Source: Aplidium turbinatum
Lineage: Eukaryota; Chordata; Ascidiacea; Aplousobranchia; Polyclinidae
Length of the DNA: 64,000 nucleotides
Direction: 5' to 3'
Assembly: GCA_918807975.1 (NCBI GenBank)
Contig: OU964923.1
Span: 25,525,235 to 25,589,234 of the forward strand
The position numbers and the translations under genes are program-made. Below the pieces are notes generated by a model that saw nothing but the letters and a program-made list of their open reading frames with translations, was not told the DNA's origin and did not search any database. This document shows, one piece after another, positions 23,401-32,991 of the stretch (the stretch's first letter is position 1; each line of letters begins with the position of its first letter).

Positions 23401-26400
23401 TCCATAAAATTACACTGTCAAAGCTACAAAAAAGAACAGAAAAGCAGGGTAGCTGCCCCCCAAACAATTTCTACAGGGGGGCGCGCCCCCCTGCCTTCCG
23501 GGAATCGACGCCTATGATGGAAGAGTATATGCACTAAATGTCAGAGATGAAGTACCATTTTTCAAGTTATGATTGTTACATACTAGTAGTCGTCACAATT
23601 ATCATCGGTACTGTCTGTGTCGTCTTGATCCAATGGAAGGACATTGTTTGGGTTTTCACAGGACACAAGTTGGCATTGTCCACAAGCAGAGGTACACGGA
23701 AATCCGTACCTCCTACATGTACATCGCCGTGTTGTGCAAGCGATCGTGCAATTCCAATGCACAATCTTTAACAGATTGTCCGGTGCAGGGTTTTTCAGAG
23801 TCATTACTGGTGTGAATTGTTTGTCCTTAATCTTCCAACCCCAGGCAGTAGGGTCCAAATTGCTTTCTAATCCTAACCATATCATTATTTGATAGTAAGC
23901 ACGCAGGAAATGGAATATTGTAGAAGATGCAGTTGGTGGAAGTCGGGCTGGCGCAACGAAGGATGACACTGAAACTACTTTCTTTTTCAACACAGAATGT
24001 CGCAAAGATGCCAGCGAATCGCTTTGCTTTCCAGCATAGAGTAGAACCATTGACTGTTTGCCATACTCTTCAATTGCATCCACCCTCTGGCCAGGTTTTG
24101 TAAATGCAAGTACCATGGATTCTAGCTCTTTGTCGCCTTTGGTGGCTTTCTGAAAGAGTGTTCTCTTTCCTATTCCGAAGATTCGTGAGGTGGTATCGCA
24201 TTCTGTAAACGCATGGATGAAGAGTAACTGAGAACATAGCTGTTGTCCGAGACATTCCTTTAGGGTATTAATATTGTATACGAAAATACATTGTCTTCTT
24301 CCGACTGTCCATATGATAGAGGAGAAGGATCAAGAGATCTGTTTCTTCTCCAACCAGGGTTGTAGTGTGGTATTCAGAAGCTGCAATAGCTGCCTGAACA
24401 ATATCATAGTCGGCACCTCCTTCAGCGTTTATAACTGTGGGGCCTTTCTTTCGCAGTTTGTTGCTTATCATATTGATCAGCCCTTGCTTATTGCAGCCCT
24501 GTGACAGAAATTCCTCCTTGTTTCCAGTGAAGACTGTTCCTGGAGTGAAGCTCACTTTTGGATGATTTTTCTGCTGACGGCATTGGTGGGTGCAGTCCTT
24601 CACTGATGGTTGATCACGATAACCGTCGAAAACGACTGTCGCCATCCCGTAATTGCGTAGGGTAAAGTCGACATAGCCATCCGCAATGGCACCATATGTG
24701 CTTCCCTTCGTCCATTGTACGCGATGCATGAGGGAACCACCATCAAGGACATACTTCTCGGTCTGTGGTACTTCGTTGGTAACAGCCTCATCAGATAGGC
24801 TGCTTGCGTACTCATCGATTGCTTTAGCAAGCTGTGTTTTCTCTGGCTTCCTCATAATGTTGGTTGTCTCAAACAGGGCTGGTGGGAAATGGGAATGGGC
24901 TCAGTTCGTATTCTAGAACCTCCTCTAGAGAAAAGTCACCTGCATTCGATATGACCAAAATTCTCTGAAAAAGTAAGGCGGGATTGATGGATCTATCTTG
25001 GGAAACTTTGATGCAACATGAATCACGTAAAGTTTTCACTTTGTCCTTCCGTTTACTTGCATATGTAAAAACTGGCTGACCCTCCAATTTTTCTAAGATT
25101 TTCCTCCCGACTGTTCGATAATCATCAACATTTACGTCATCTTTCGCAATCACTCCGGTGATGATGTTCCTCAGCGTTGGATCCGCACAAAATGGACTGA
25201 ATGCTTGGAGCCTTTCTTTGATTTTCACGAGGTCGGCCTGATCTCTTTTCATCCTTGCCCCACTCATTTCCTTATGCTGTGCACTCGTTGTAAATGCACG
25301 CTTGTTGAAGTCCTCCATCGCATGATTGTACTCTGAACAAGCTGGTGAGGATAACACCCACAAGGCTCGCTGCTCCTCGCTCATTCCACTACCCCTTGTC
25401 AAGCCACCGGTTGTCTTTAGCGATCTCATCAATGTCTGTTCAATTACAAGGTCCGAACCAAGGCCAGCCCAGACTTTGTCGGTTCGCCTGATGACATGTA
25501 ATCCATCCTGAAATTTCTTGAAGACAGCAGGGTCCTTCATTTTGAGGTTTTGGATGTTTTGCAAGTACAAGTGTGCTGATTTCAAGTAGTTGTGGTGCCC
25601 TGCAGCAGCAAATATTGGTAAGCACTCGGCAACAGCACAAATATGTCTATCCCAGGAACCAATTCGATCTGCCATCAGCAGCATTCGTGTACATTTGACC
25701 ATGTTCATGTAAGAAATCCAAAGCTTATTTGTCCTGGATTTATCAAACAAGCCAAGTTTCTTCTTGTCAAGTGCTTGCTGAAGTTGACAGAGACTTCGGA
25801 GACAAATGCTAAAGTGCTTGCTGAAGTTTAGCATTTGTCTCCAAAGTAGCTACTGTTTCCAATGTGGTCTTTCCTCCTATCAACAAGGTGTACATGTCCT
25901 CACACGACTTCACCGAACCAGCTAACTCGAGATCACTATCCATCATTTCAGAGACCAGCATCCCATTCAAGCATTTTTCTATCAAGAGGTAGCCCCGCAA
26001 AGCTCTCTGCACAGCTTTGCCACCCATCATATGCTTTACTGCATTGTCCCCATAAACAGTTTCGAGAATGTCCATCAGACCTGACCCTTGTGGACAATGC
26101 CAACTTGTGTCCTGTAAAAACCCAAACAATGTCCTTCCATTGGATCAAGACGACACAGACAGTACCGATGATAATTGTGACGACTACTAGTATGTAACAA
26201 TCATAACTTGAAAAATGGTAATCATCTCTGACATTCTCTGACGCTTAGTGCATATACTCTTCCATCATAGGCGTCGATTCCCGGGAGGCAGGGGTGCGCG
26301 CCCCCCAGTAGAAATTGTTTGGGGGGGCAGCTACCCTGCTTTTCTGTTCTTTTTTGTAGCTTTGACAGTGTAATTTTATGGAACTGTTCAAATTTGGGTT

Positions 26401-29400
26401 CATATTTCACACTTTTTATCATCTTGCCCCCTCAGATTTTTTCTTAAATGTTAAAAAATCGATGCCTATGTCTTCCATGACATCATAATGACATCACAGA
26501 CGGTTTCTGATATGTTCATTTGGTGCATAGATACCATGTTTATTGTTTATATGTGTTTAATACATTTATAGTGTGTTAATTGAACTAAAAAAATTGTGTG
26601 TACATTGAAAAATTTGGGGAGTCACCATTTTCAAATTATGTAAATTGACCACTTTCCCGGGGTCAGATTTTTCTAGACTTTTTTTCTGGGGTATAGTACA
26701 ACCTAATTATACACTTGGAACAAAAAAACCAAAAAAACCTTTTGTATAAATTTTTTTGGGGTTGCCCCCATATTTTTTATATATTGACCCGCCTAATAGG
26801 CCTATATCCACATGTTAAACCTTTTTAAACGTCGAGTACAATTCTTCAAAACGCTGGGCCTGTCACTACGTATTTGCATCTTTCAAACGCAAATTTTGTG
26901 TGTTCAATATTTTGAAGTGTTTGCTTCGATAAATACTAAGGTAGTTGCACAGTTGCACTATCAAGTTTTTTTTATTCGACTACAGGCATTATGCTGTTGG
27001 TAAAATGTCAACATCCCATGGAATCTTCCAAAGTTTAGTACCAAAATTTTCAAACTTCCCGTCTTGTAGCTTAGCCTACATGACTTACCTGCATAGTAAA
27101 AGTCAATGCCGGCAACTTCAACAGAGTCCTTGGTGTCTTGATCTACGTTCAACCAGATGCCGACACCCAAAACAGCGCATCCCGCCAACTGCAAAGTATG
27201 CATAAATGAATGTACAGTATGAGCAGTAAGGCCAGACTAAGCATGACGAATGAAACAACTCTGGATAAAACAAAATCAGAACAATGTAATGCTTTTCATT
27301 TAATAGTAATTAACTTTGGAGTTACGTCTTGTAAAAGTCGTATGTATGATAAAGTCGTATAAGTTCATGTCGTATGATCATAGTGAAATTCGTGCAGTAG
27401 GCCTATGACTTTACCGGAAGGAAAATAAGTGAGGGTAAGCAAAATAAGAAAACGTGGATATATGATATTTGAACAGCTCCTCAAAGCAATGCTTGGAAAG
27501 CCCATTCTATCCTGGTTTTGTTTGCATTGACAAGAAGTTTTCTATAGCATGTCTGATATAACATTGAAAAACAGATGCATTAAGCCTGTTAGGTTATTTG
27601 CTTTTTAAAATCTTAAAAATGGATCTAACCGACGTTCCTTTTCGGTTGAAAATTAGGTAGCAACACGTTCCCCACTGTGGGCTTAAGTAAGCGATGCAAA
27701 ACTGTTGCTCGTTTAATGGCGAATCAACGTTGCATGAATGTAACAATGGCTATAATTGACGAAAACTATTCGCTTAATTAGTAGGTCTAGTAGGGCCTAT
27801 CATATGGCAACAAAACCCTGCGAATAAGATAATTAGGCTAGTATCAGAAGATGGCAGATGGTTACAGAAATTTTGACACATAAATTGCATTAATTTTTTT
27901 TTTAATTCCTGAAATGTCCGGCGGGCGCGGGCCGCCCGCCCTCCCGGGACTCGGCGCCGGTGGATGCAATGCATGGAGGTTGCACAATGCACACGGCACG
28001 TTTCAGGCTTTACCAGAAATTTCCATTGGAAGGTTAAAGTCAAAGCTTCATCATCGGTTATTGACATTGTACTGTAAATAGCACTGGTACGTTGGATACC
28101 AGACGATGACAAGAATTTTGCGTCAAAATTAAACAAATTTTATTTAACAAAGCAAAACAATTAAACAAGTTTCCAAAAAGCAACCAATTCCGCAAAATCA
28201 AATTCCATGATAGCTAAGCTAAATTAGAATGATTAAAAGTTAAGCGAGTGGTCTCAGATGGAAATTGTAGCCTACCGAAAATTAGATCATGCTTCAGCAA
28301 AACACTTCGGATCACCAGTTGGTGGATAACTTAGGATCGACAGACGCCCGCCTTTACTTTAAACATCCCTGTTAAGCTTGTAAAGAAATATCAGCTATGT
28401 GTCTCTTTGTCATCTTTATGGTCTTGACACAGACCGTTTATTGGTTATTTATGACATTACTAAAGTAGGCTACATTTTTCCCAACCCCATTAGACAAAAG
28501 ATAAGTCGGTTACAGTAACAAAAACCAACGTGACAAAACTACATACGTCATAAACAATAATAAGATCTAAAGCTCAACAGGGATTTAGGATTTAGATCCA
28601 CATTAAAGTGTGGCAGTCTAGCAAAGAATTGAAACAATAATCAATTGAACGTAATTTAAAACAACTCTGCATAAAATGTCCAATAACGAGAATGATAAGA
28701 GTTCAACTATATCTCGCGCATCAGGACTGCGCGTCGTCTCAGTGATTGACGAACCCTGACATTAAACAAAACGAAAAGGTGTGACGCTAAGTAGGCTACT
28801 CAACTTGTCAATCAATGACGATTGTAAATTGCTTATGACCTTTCTGTGTTGAGTATAGGCCTGAACGCTTTAACCGGCTAGGTTTCAATTTAACGTTGTA
28901 ACGCCCAGCTCCAAAACCCGAATTTGACGACTTGTATTTTGGAAATGGTTTATTCAGTCAACCAACAATAAGCAACCGTAGTTGGAAATGCTATTTTGTT
29001 TCTCTTTATAAATATTCGTCTTAGTCTCTCAAAATCTACGTTGCATAATGTGCAACACAGGAACCCTGTGGAAGGGTGTTATTCGTAAAATGCTTTTAAC
29101 ACGAGAAGGTTATGGCTAAGTTCTGGTTTTAACATTTGGTCATTAAACACCAAAACACCTCTTTAATTTAACAGAAAACATTTGTCCAAAAGAGTATAAA
29201 ATCACTTCAATAAGTATATTTGCTGTACTGTTTTGCTTGATGAAAAAAAGTTAAAGGTAAACTATTGTGCCAACAATGTTATTTTTATTGGGGAATGTGT
29301 AACCTACAATATACATAGAATTGATACATTGAAAATATTGGATAGTGGCTGGCACTTTGTTGGGTTTTAGGCTTTAAAAATGCATGTTTGTAGAAAGAAA

Positions 29401-30381
29401 GAAATCGCGACAATTTTAGAGCCACTCGAAAATGAAACTTAAAAAAATGCTTCAATGCAAAGCTACTACATTTTGGTTTCATTCGCTTTTCCAAATAAAA
29501 TTCGTTTTTAATATTGTCCACTGTCGAAGTTTATTGTGTAATTCACGGTACTGTCAAAGTTTATAATTGCATCTTTTAAACAAATCCATGCTACGGACTT
29601 TGCTGCGAAAACGAAAAGGCAGATGTTGATTACTGCTACTGCAAATCGATTTTATTAGGTCAAAACTAGAACATCAATTTTAAACGCAATTAAACTTTAT
29701 TATGCCAACACTCTAATAAACCTTTTCCTTCAATTGCCAAAATCTTTGATATGCGTGGTTTTCAATTACTGTTCCTTTGAAACAAAACCAAGACAAAGAA
29801 TATTCCTATGAAACGAAATCTTCAGCCACAACATTTTTTTAAGTTCAAATCGATATAACTTATACCTCAACTACTCTTTTAAAACGTGGTATGTTTTATT
29901 GAGAAAAGCGTCTTCATTATAGCCGTCAGTACATTGATTTCTTGCATTTAACCAAACATCATGGCATGCAAATCTTGACAGCAAATAAATTTTCGTCAAT
30001 AATTTTTCCCATCACCTGCTGCCCAGACAGCAAAATCCGTCTGCAGACGTTGAATCAATGTAAAAATAACAGATTTTCCTGTCTGGATGTGCGCATAATA
30101 AACCTCAGAAGTCGTATAAATTTTTGTCATCTCGTAGAAGGTTATCATTGAATTACTATGCAACAACAACGCAATGCAACTATAACAACTCACATTTTAA
30201 ACAGTTTTTGTACACCCAAACCAGTCCCTCTTTACATTGATTCAATGTTTCCAGACGTTAGATTAATGTAAAAAGGACTGATTTGCTGTCAGAGGTATAC
30301 CAACTCACGTAATCAGCGACTTACCCAGAAAACGAAGTTGAAGGCAAACAGAAGATATTTCGCAATGGCATAACAACACAT
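8500..30381 (-). CDS. Tetraspanin A (CD9/CD63-type), eight coding exons
   Basis: Four-pass membrane organiser protein. Coding exons in reading order: 30381-30325, 27188-27089, 22832-22735, 22315-22241, 21387-21301, 20033-19857, 9454-9371, 8568-8500. Every exon has AG/GT boundaries, the phases join, and the total is 747 nt, giving 248 residues plus a TAA stop. TM1 is about residues 10-32, TM2 53-73 followed by the conserved [11 protein letters not shown]3 86-107, TM4 212-236. The large outer loop has CCG at 142-144 and eight cysteines (142, 143, 149, 162, 164, 175, 182, 200), plus NKS and NLT glycosylation sequons. Likely palmitoylated cysteines lie at 2-3, 72-73 and 235-238. The start is the only Met before TM1 ([12 protein letters not shown]). 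Introns up to 10.4 kb hold the LINE/hAT stack and the long-inverted-repeat element. The exact orthologue is not assigned. Confidence 0.93.
9845..9970 (+). repeat. Dispersed repeat, copy 1 (inverted to 19288-19456)
   Basis: About 115 bp beginning ACAGGCCAACAAAA and containing GAAAATGCACTT and CTCTAGTTTT. It matches, as reverse complement, the stretch at 19288-19456. Both lie in the largest intron of tetraspanin A and flank the LINE/hAT cluster. Confidence 0.75.
10380..10495 (+). repeat. Probable SINE or LINE 3' tail
   Basis: The sequence GCGCTATATAAAAACAAGC followed by ATTATTATTATTAC resembles the short 3' tails ending in simple repeats that are common in tRNA-derived SINEs and their partner LINEs. 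Only the tail is recognisable. Confidence 0.35.
10532..11266. mobile_element. Non-autonomous hAT element with 8-bp TSD
   Basis: The ends are inverted: CAGTGCCGGTCTTTGGGG at the left and the complement of CAGTGCCGGTCTTAGGG at the right. They are flanked by an exact 8-bp duplication GTCCTGGG (10524-10531 and 11267-11274). The 8-bp duplication and CAG-type termini identify the hAT superfamily. No transposase is visible. Its inner part (about 11040-11160, with CCCCAGACCCCACGCC) resembles, in inverted orientation, a patch at 46070-46215. Confidence 0.9.
11275..12213. other. Intronic sequence, nothing recognised
   Basis: Part of the 10.4-kb intron of tetraspanin A between an hAT MITE and the LINE. 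No exon, RNA gene or clear repeat boundary could be supported. Confidence 0.4.
12255..12983 (+). pseudogene. LINE endonuclease domain
   Basis: A frame of 242 residues with the motifs of an apurinic-type LINE endonuclease, which nicks the target DNA for reverse transcription. Visible are NTEG near residue 55, the catalytic QETH, a HE pair in FVHEH, NVYKPPP and [13 protein letters not shown]. The last block, the S-x-H-R-P-S motif (SKHRPSII), lies in a different frame at about 12995-13020, so the ORF is shifted near its end. It lies upstream of the reverse transcriptase of the same element, as usual for Jockey and I-group LINEs. Confidence 0.88.
13437..13803. mobile_element. Mutator-like MITE, 66-bp TIRs, 9-bp TSD
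   Basis: A 367-bp element inside the LINE. The first and last 66 bp are inverted repeats starting GGTAGCCACTTTAACAAGTC. It is flanked by the exact 9-bp duplication GAACAACCT (13428-13436 and 13804-13812). Long TIRs with a 9-bp duplication fit Mutator-like elements. The core contains, on the minus strand, a tRNA-like stretch with a box-B-like GGTTCGATTCCC and two TTAGGG-like units. A related copy lies at 31258-32982. Confidence 0.9.
14120..15228 (+). pseudogene. LINE reverse transcriptase domain
   Basis: About 370 residues of non-LTR reverse transcriptase. Visible motifs are [34 protein letters not shown] (motif A), [15 protein letters not shown] (motif B), [10 protein letters not shown] (catalytic motif C, intact YADD) and [12 protein letters not shown] (motif E). 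The C-terminal thumb region follows ([14 protein letters not shown]). The frame runs into the hAT insertion at 15237, so its last codons are not LINE sequence. The N-terminal part of the domain lies in another frame at 13813-14113 ([13 protein letters not shown]). Confidence 0.92.
15547..16075 (+). pseudogene. hAT transposase N-terminal remnants
   Basis: The first frame (15547-15789) reads [19 protein letters not shown] and then [17 protein letters not shown], the zinc-finger end and following helix typical of hAT transposases of the GTF2IRD2/ZBED group. After a short decayed stretch, about 15965-16070 reads [20 protein letters not shown], the start of the RNase H-like catalytic fold with its first conserved Asp. 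The rest is cut off by the LINE insertion near 16200 or lost. Confidence 0.8.
16200..17771 (+). mobile_element. 5'-truncated LINE 3' end, copy 1
   Basis: A LINE fragment inserted in the inner hAT. It starts with the C-terminal end of a reverse-transcriptase ORF (16209-16640), followed by about 1.1 kb of 3' UTR ending with GATGGTCAGAAATAAAAAAC and an AACTGAACTGAA tail. The 3' UTR from about 17155 matches 35097-36226, so two copies of one family are present. Confidence 0.85.
16209..16640 (+). pseudogene. LINE reverse transcriptase C-terminus
   Basis: A 143-residue open frame without the catalytic core. It has the typical ending of many non-LTR ORF2 proteins: [31 protein letters not shown] and a basic [13 protein letters not shown] end. 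The 5' truncation is what incomplete reverse transcription produces. The frame itself is intact, suggesting a fairly recent insertion compared with its hAT host. Confidence 0.78.
18395..18915 (+). pseudogene. LINE C-terminal cysteine-rich region
   Basis: The continuation of the LINE ORF after the hAT insertion. It reads [19 protein letters not shown], meets one stop, and resumes with [37 protein letters not shown] and an end near PPI. The Cys/His arrangement C-x-C-x(9-10)-H-x(3-4)-H-C is typical of the end of Jockey-like ORF2 proteins. The last stop is followed by the CATCATCATC tail. Confidence 0.85.
19288..19456 (-). repeat. Dispersed repeat, copy 2
   Basis: Reverse-complement copy of 9845-9970, sharing GTGCATTTTCGG, AAAATGACTCTAACATG and the end TTTTGTTGGCCTGT. 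It lies between the LINE tail and exon 6 of tetraspanin A. Confidence 0.75.
22430..22490. repeat. Short MITE-like repeat (CAGACAGCAAATC family)
   Basis: Contains TTTACATTGATTTAATGTC, then AGACGTTTGATTTGCTGTTT. The same blocks occur at 30022-30087, 30222-30293 and 41640-41782. Confidence 0.6.
23013..23686 (+). repeat. Left long terminal inverted repeat
   Basis: Pairs with 26097-26793 over its whole length with scattered differences. The inner end (23583-23686) is at the same time the C-terminal coding end of the CXC gene. It contains a G/C-only run GGGGGGCGCGCCCCCC around 23475. Confidence 0.9.
23583..26100 (-). pseudogene. Transposon gene: PIN/FEN-like region plus CXC cysteine domain
   Basis: Read on the minus strand in successive open stretches. 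About 26100-25809 gives an N-terminal part ([18 protein letters not shown]). 25834-24869 gives an alpha-helical region with [20 protein letters not shown]. 24855-24268 gives a nuclease-like region with [27 protein letters not shown] and [15 protein letters not shown]; the spaced acidic residues resemble the PIN/FEN fold. 24255-23583 gives [17 protein letters not shown] in shifted frames, then a CXC (tesmin-like) domain [19 protein letters not shown] and an acidic tail [15 protein letters not shown]. About three frame changes interrupt it, and the first cysteine of the CXC block is replaced by Trp. The family's function is unknown; a transposase role is inference from its position between the repeats. 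Confidence 0.8.
26097..26793 (-). repeat. Right long terminal inverted repeat
   Basis: The inverted partner of 23013-23686. It includes a second copy, in opposite orientation, of the coding end of the CXC gene (about 26097-26190), followed by the same GC-rich run and the same terminus TATATTGACCCGCC. Confidence 0.9.
27915..27970. repeat. GC-rich palindromic patch
   Basis: Contains GGCGGGCGCGGGCCGCCCGCC followed by CTCCCGGGACTCGGCGCC. The latter resembles CTCCCGGGAATCGACGCC inside the long inverted repeats at 23500 and 26280, so it may be a fragment of a related element. Confidence 0.45.
28140..29990. other. Intron 1 of tetraspanin A, nothing recognised
   Basis: AT-rich intronic sequence between exon 2 and exon 1. 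No exon-like frame, RNA gene or bounded repeat could be supported. Confidence 0.4.
30022..30293. repeat. Two short MITE-like repeats
   Basis: The first (30022-30087) has inverted ends CCAGACAGCAAAATC and GATTTTCCTGTCTGG around GACGTTGAATCAATG. The second (30222-30293) has inverted blocks CAGTCC and GGACTG around TACATTGATTCAATG. Both belong to the family also seen at 22430 and 41640. They lie just inside intron 1 of tetraspanin A. Confidence 0.65.
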
Positions 30382-31248
30382 CTTCAAAATCGTGTAATAG
30401 AGTTTTTGTTGTACTAAATCTTGTTAATCTTGAAAGAAAGTCGTATTTATAACAAAATAGTAGTTTTTAGTATTATATACTTTATTGCCTTAATCTTTTC
30501 TGCAGATTTGAGTTCAACTAGAGCACTAACTACTGAGCCTATTCTTTATTTCTGTTGATGCGCAATGTCAGATGATTCTAACGCTGACGAATTCTGCTTG
30601 CACAAGCCAAAATGCCAGCATTCTTGAAAAATAAATGCTGAGATCAACATACTGTGATTGTTCGCAGACCACGTTTGATGGCAAGCCTACTTTATGTGTA
30701 GATTACAGACGAGTTCCTTTTCTCCAGAAACTAGAAAGCTATTTGCATATGCAGAGCTTTTCTGTTGACTGCGTAAAATTCAGGTTAGGTTATCATTTTA
30801 CTACAATGCGTAAATACTTTTAAACATTTTACTTGAAAACTATCAGCCAACTTCCTGCGCAACAGCGCAACAGCGCAAACTGCCAGCCGCCGCTACAAGA
30901 GCATCCTTTTCTTCCTTCATAATTACTGACCCACGCCCAATGTGTTTTTCCGATAACGTTGCCAAGCAACCTAGGTTTCCTTACGTCAAATTCTTGTGTT
31001 AATCACGCAAAAGCAATCATGATGAAAAAGTTTGTTGACTGAAAGATTAAACATTAGCTACAAACATGTACGTAGGCTATCGGAGTCCGACTGTTTGTTG
31101 ACTGTGTGCTTCATAGAAGAAGTATCCAACTAAAATTTATTTTCAAACAGGGCGCGCAGTGCACAACGATCATTAATTGAAGAAACCCTGTAGGAGCAGT
31201 GGCTCCCAGTCTTTGGAAATTGAGCCCCTCCCCCACAGAGACTCGCAA
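30382..31248. other. Upstream of tetraspanin A; no gene recognised
   Basis: The 5' flank of tetraspanin A. No clear TATA box or further coding exon could be identified. It contains a short direct repeat GCGCAACAGCGCAAC near 30860. Confidence 0.4.
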
Positions 31249-31257
31249 CCACTGTAA

Positions 31258-32982
31258 GCGTATTTGTAATCTGCAGGTGGCTGCAGCAGATGTGGTGTTT
31301 TGACCTGTAGACCAGTGGTTCTTAACCTTTACTAACCTGCCGAACCCTTATGCTAATCTGCAAGCTTTCGTTGAACCCCAAATTTTCGCCGAATCACAAA
31401 AACAAGAATCAACCACATTTTATAGTAATACATTACTGTATTAAGACTTCTGTTGTTGTTTTTCTGAGACCAATAGTGAGATTGGAGGCTTTGTCTCGGA
31501 AACAGCCATTCTCAATTTCTCATGTCACTTTCGTATGCAAGCCGGTTTCGTTTTTCTGTTTTAACATCCTCAAGAATAGAAAACGCAAGCTCGCATAAAT
31601 GAGTGGTTACGATTTACGAATGGCATGAGAACTTCAAGGGCAACTTTTGTAATAAGAGGATAACTTTCCATTTGTTGGCACCGAAATGTTTGAAGATTTG
31701 TTGTGTTAAAGTTTTTTTTTTTGCCCCTCGCTTTCTTGAAGCTCGATAAGGTCAACCAAGTATGGGCTGTTTATATCTGCTGTTGCAGTATCATAAGCAA
31801 ATGGTTGACGTAGGCTTATCCAGTACCCATGCTGGATATTGCGTTTGTTCAGGAAAGTAGTAGGCTACTGAGTTCCATCAATCAATCATTTTATTTTTTG
31901 TCATTAACGCGTCCGGACGAAAACGATACTACTAACTACAATACAGTAGTCGATATAGACCTACCAGCACATTAATAAACGGGAAAAGGTGGCAAAACCT
32001 TGAAAGTTAGCAAAGCCGTACTGCACATAATTCTCTGACCACTTTCTTTTTTTGGCAGGCATGTTAGACTAAAGGTGAACAACAGATAAACATAATAAAC
32101 AACATATTATGCCTGGCGCATGAAGTGAACACTGTTAGAAGTGTGCTGTCGCCTGTCGTCGTTTACTTTTATCATTCGTTGTAATTAATATGTTACATTT
32201 AAAATGGTATGGCAACCATGAGCCTTTCTTTTTTTTAAATAAATATCTGTGTCTTAATGCAAGAAAAAAATGTAGGCCTACCGGTCCGATACTGACTGAT
32301 GACTGACTACTGAACACTACCGCCAGTCAATACAAAGCCTTAAGCAAATCTGCCTACAAAAAAGGACAAATACAGTCAAGTAAAGCGTAGGCTAAAAAAT
32401 TTTCTTCGATTTCCTTACAAAAAAGAATTTCCTGAAAAATTGAAAATAGAACTAACATGTAAAAAGCAAACGTGAGGAAATTCATGTTTTGAAAAAATCA
32501 AGTTTTTCTTACCGATCGTTTTTACAATGTTACGTAATAATAATGTATATATTTTTGCATTCTGTGTTACATGCAGATGGCACCATTACATCACGCGTCA
32601 AACACACAGATGTTCGATCGAACCCTGGTTAAGAACCACTGCTGTAGACGTTTCAAACATAGGACAATTTTTTATGAACCAGCTGACTTTAGTCATTGTG
32701 ACCTTTTTTGCACTTAGCCGTAGAGTTAATTCTTGTTTAGAACTTTGTTTGGTAATTACAGAAGAATAAAAAGTAATGGCAGGGATGGGACTCGAACCCC
32801 CGCCATCAAAATGACCATTCCCTAGTCTTAACACTTAATTAATTGAACCAAAACGTTCAATTAATTTACTTTCTAAAGAAGGCTACATGAGTTGCATGAC
32901 TTCAATCAGCTGATTTAAATCGTGCCTTCTGATTGGTTAATAAACCTTATCTGCTGCAGCGACCTGCAGATCACAAATACGC
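31258..32982. mobile_element. Mutator-like MITE split by an hAT
   Basis: Ends are inverted over about 35 bp, GCGTATTTGTAATCTGCAGG at the left and its complement at the right. The flanking 9-mers are CCACTGTAA (31249-31257) and CCACCGTAA (32983-32991), 8 of 9 identical. Without the nested hAT the element is about 390 bp. Its core (32723-32830) matches the core of the MITE at 13437-13803, including the tRNA-like GGGACTCGAACCCCCGCC on the plus strand, although the outermost TIR bases differ. Confidence 0.8.
31313..32641. mobile_element. hAT element with 8-bp TSD
   Basis: Termini CAGTGGTTCTTAACC and its complement GGTTAAGAACCACTG, flanked by the exact duplication CTGTAGAC (31305-31312 and 32642-32649). 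About 1.3 kb. No convincing transposase could be read; the frames inside are short. It is inserted in the MITE at 31258-32982. Confidence 0.92.
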
Positions 32983-32991
32983 CCACCGTAA

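Larger units (their letters stand above)
23013..26793 (-). mobile_element. Long-inverted-repeat DNA transposon with nuclease-like/CXC gene
   Basis: A 3.78-kb element in intron 2 of tetraspanin A. The ends are inverted copies of about 680 bp (23013-23686 and 26097-26793) that both begin GGCGGGTCAATATA and are flanked by TA, which suggests a TA target duplication. One minus-strand gene fills the inside. The order of its parts matches a repeated, unnamed protein family that I recall from cnidarian, mollusc and fish genomes. The inverted repeats run into the gene's 3' coding end. The superfamily is not assigned. Confidence 0.85.
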
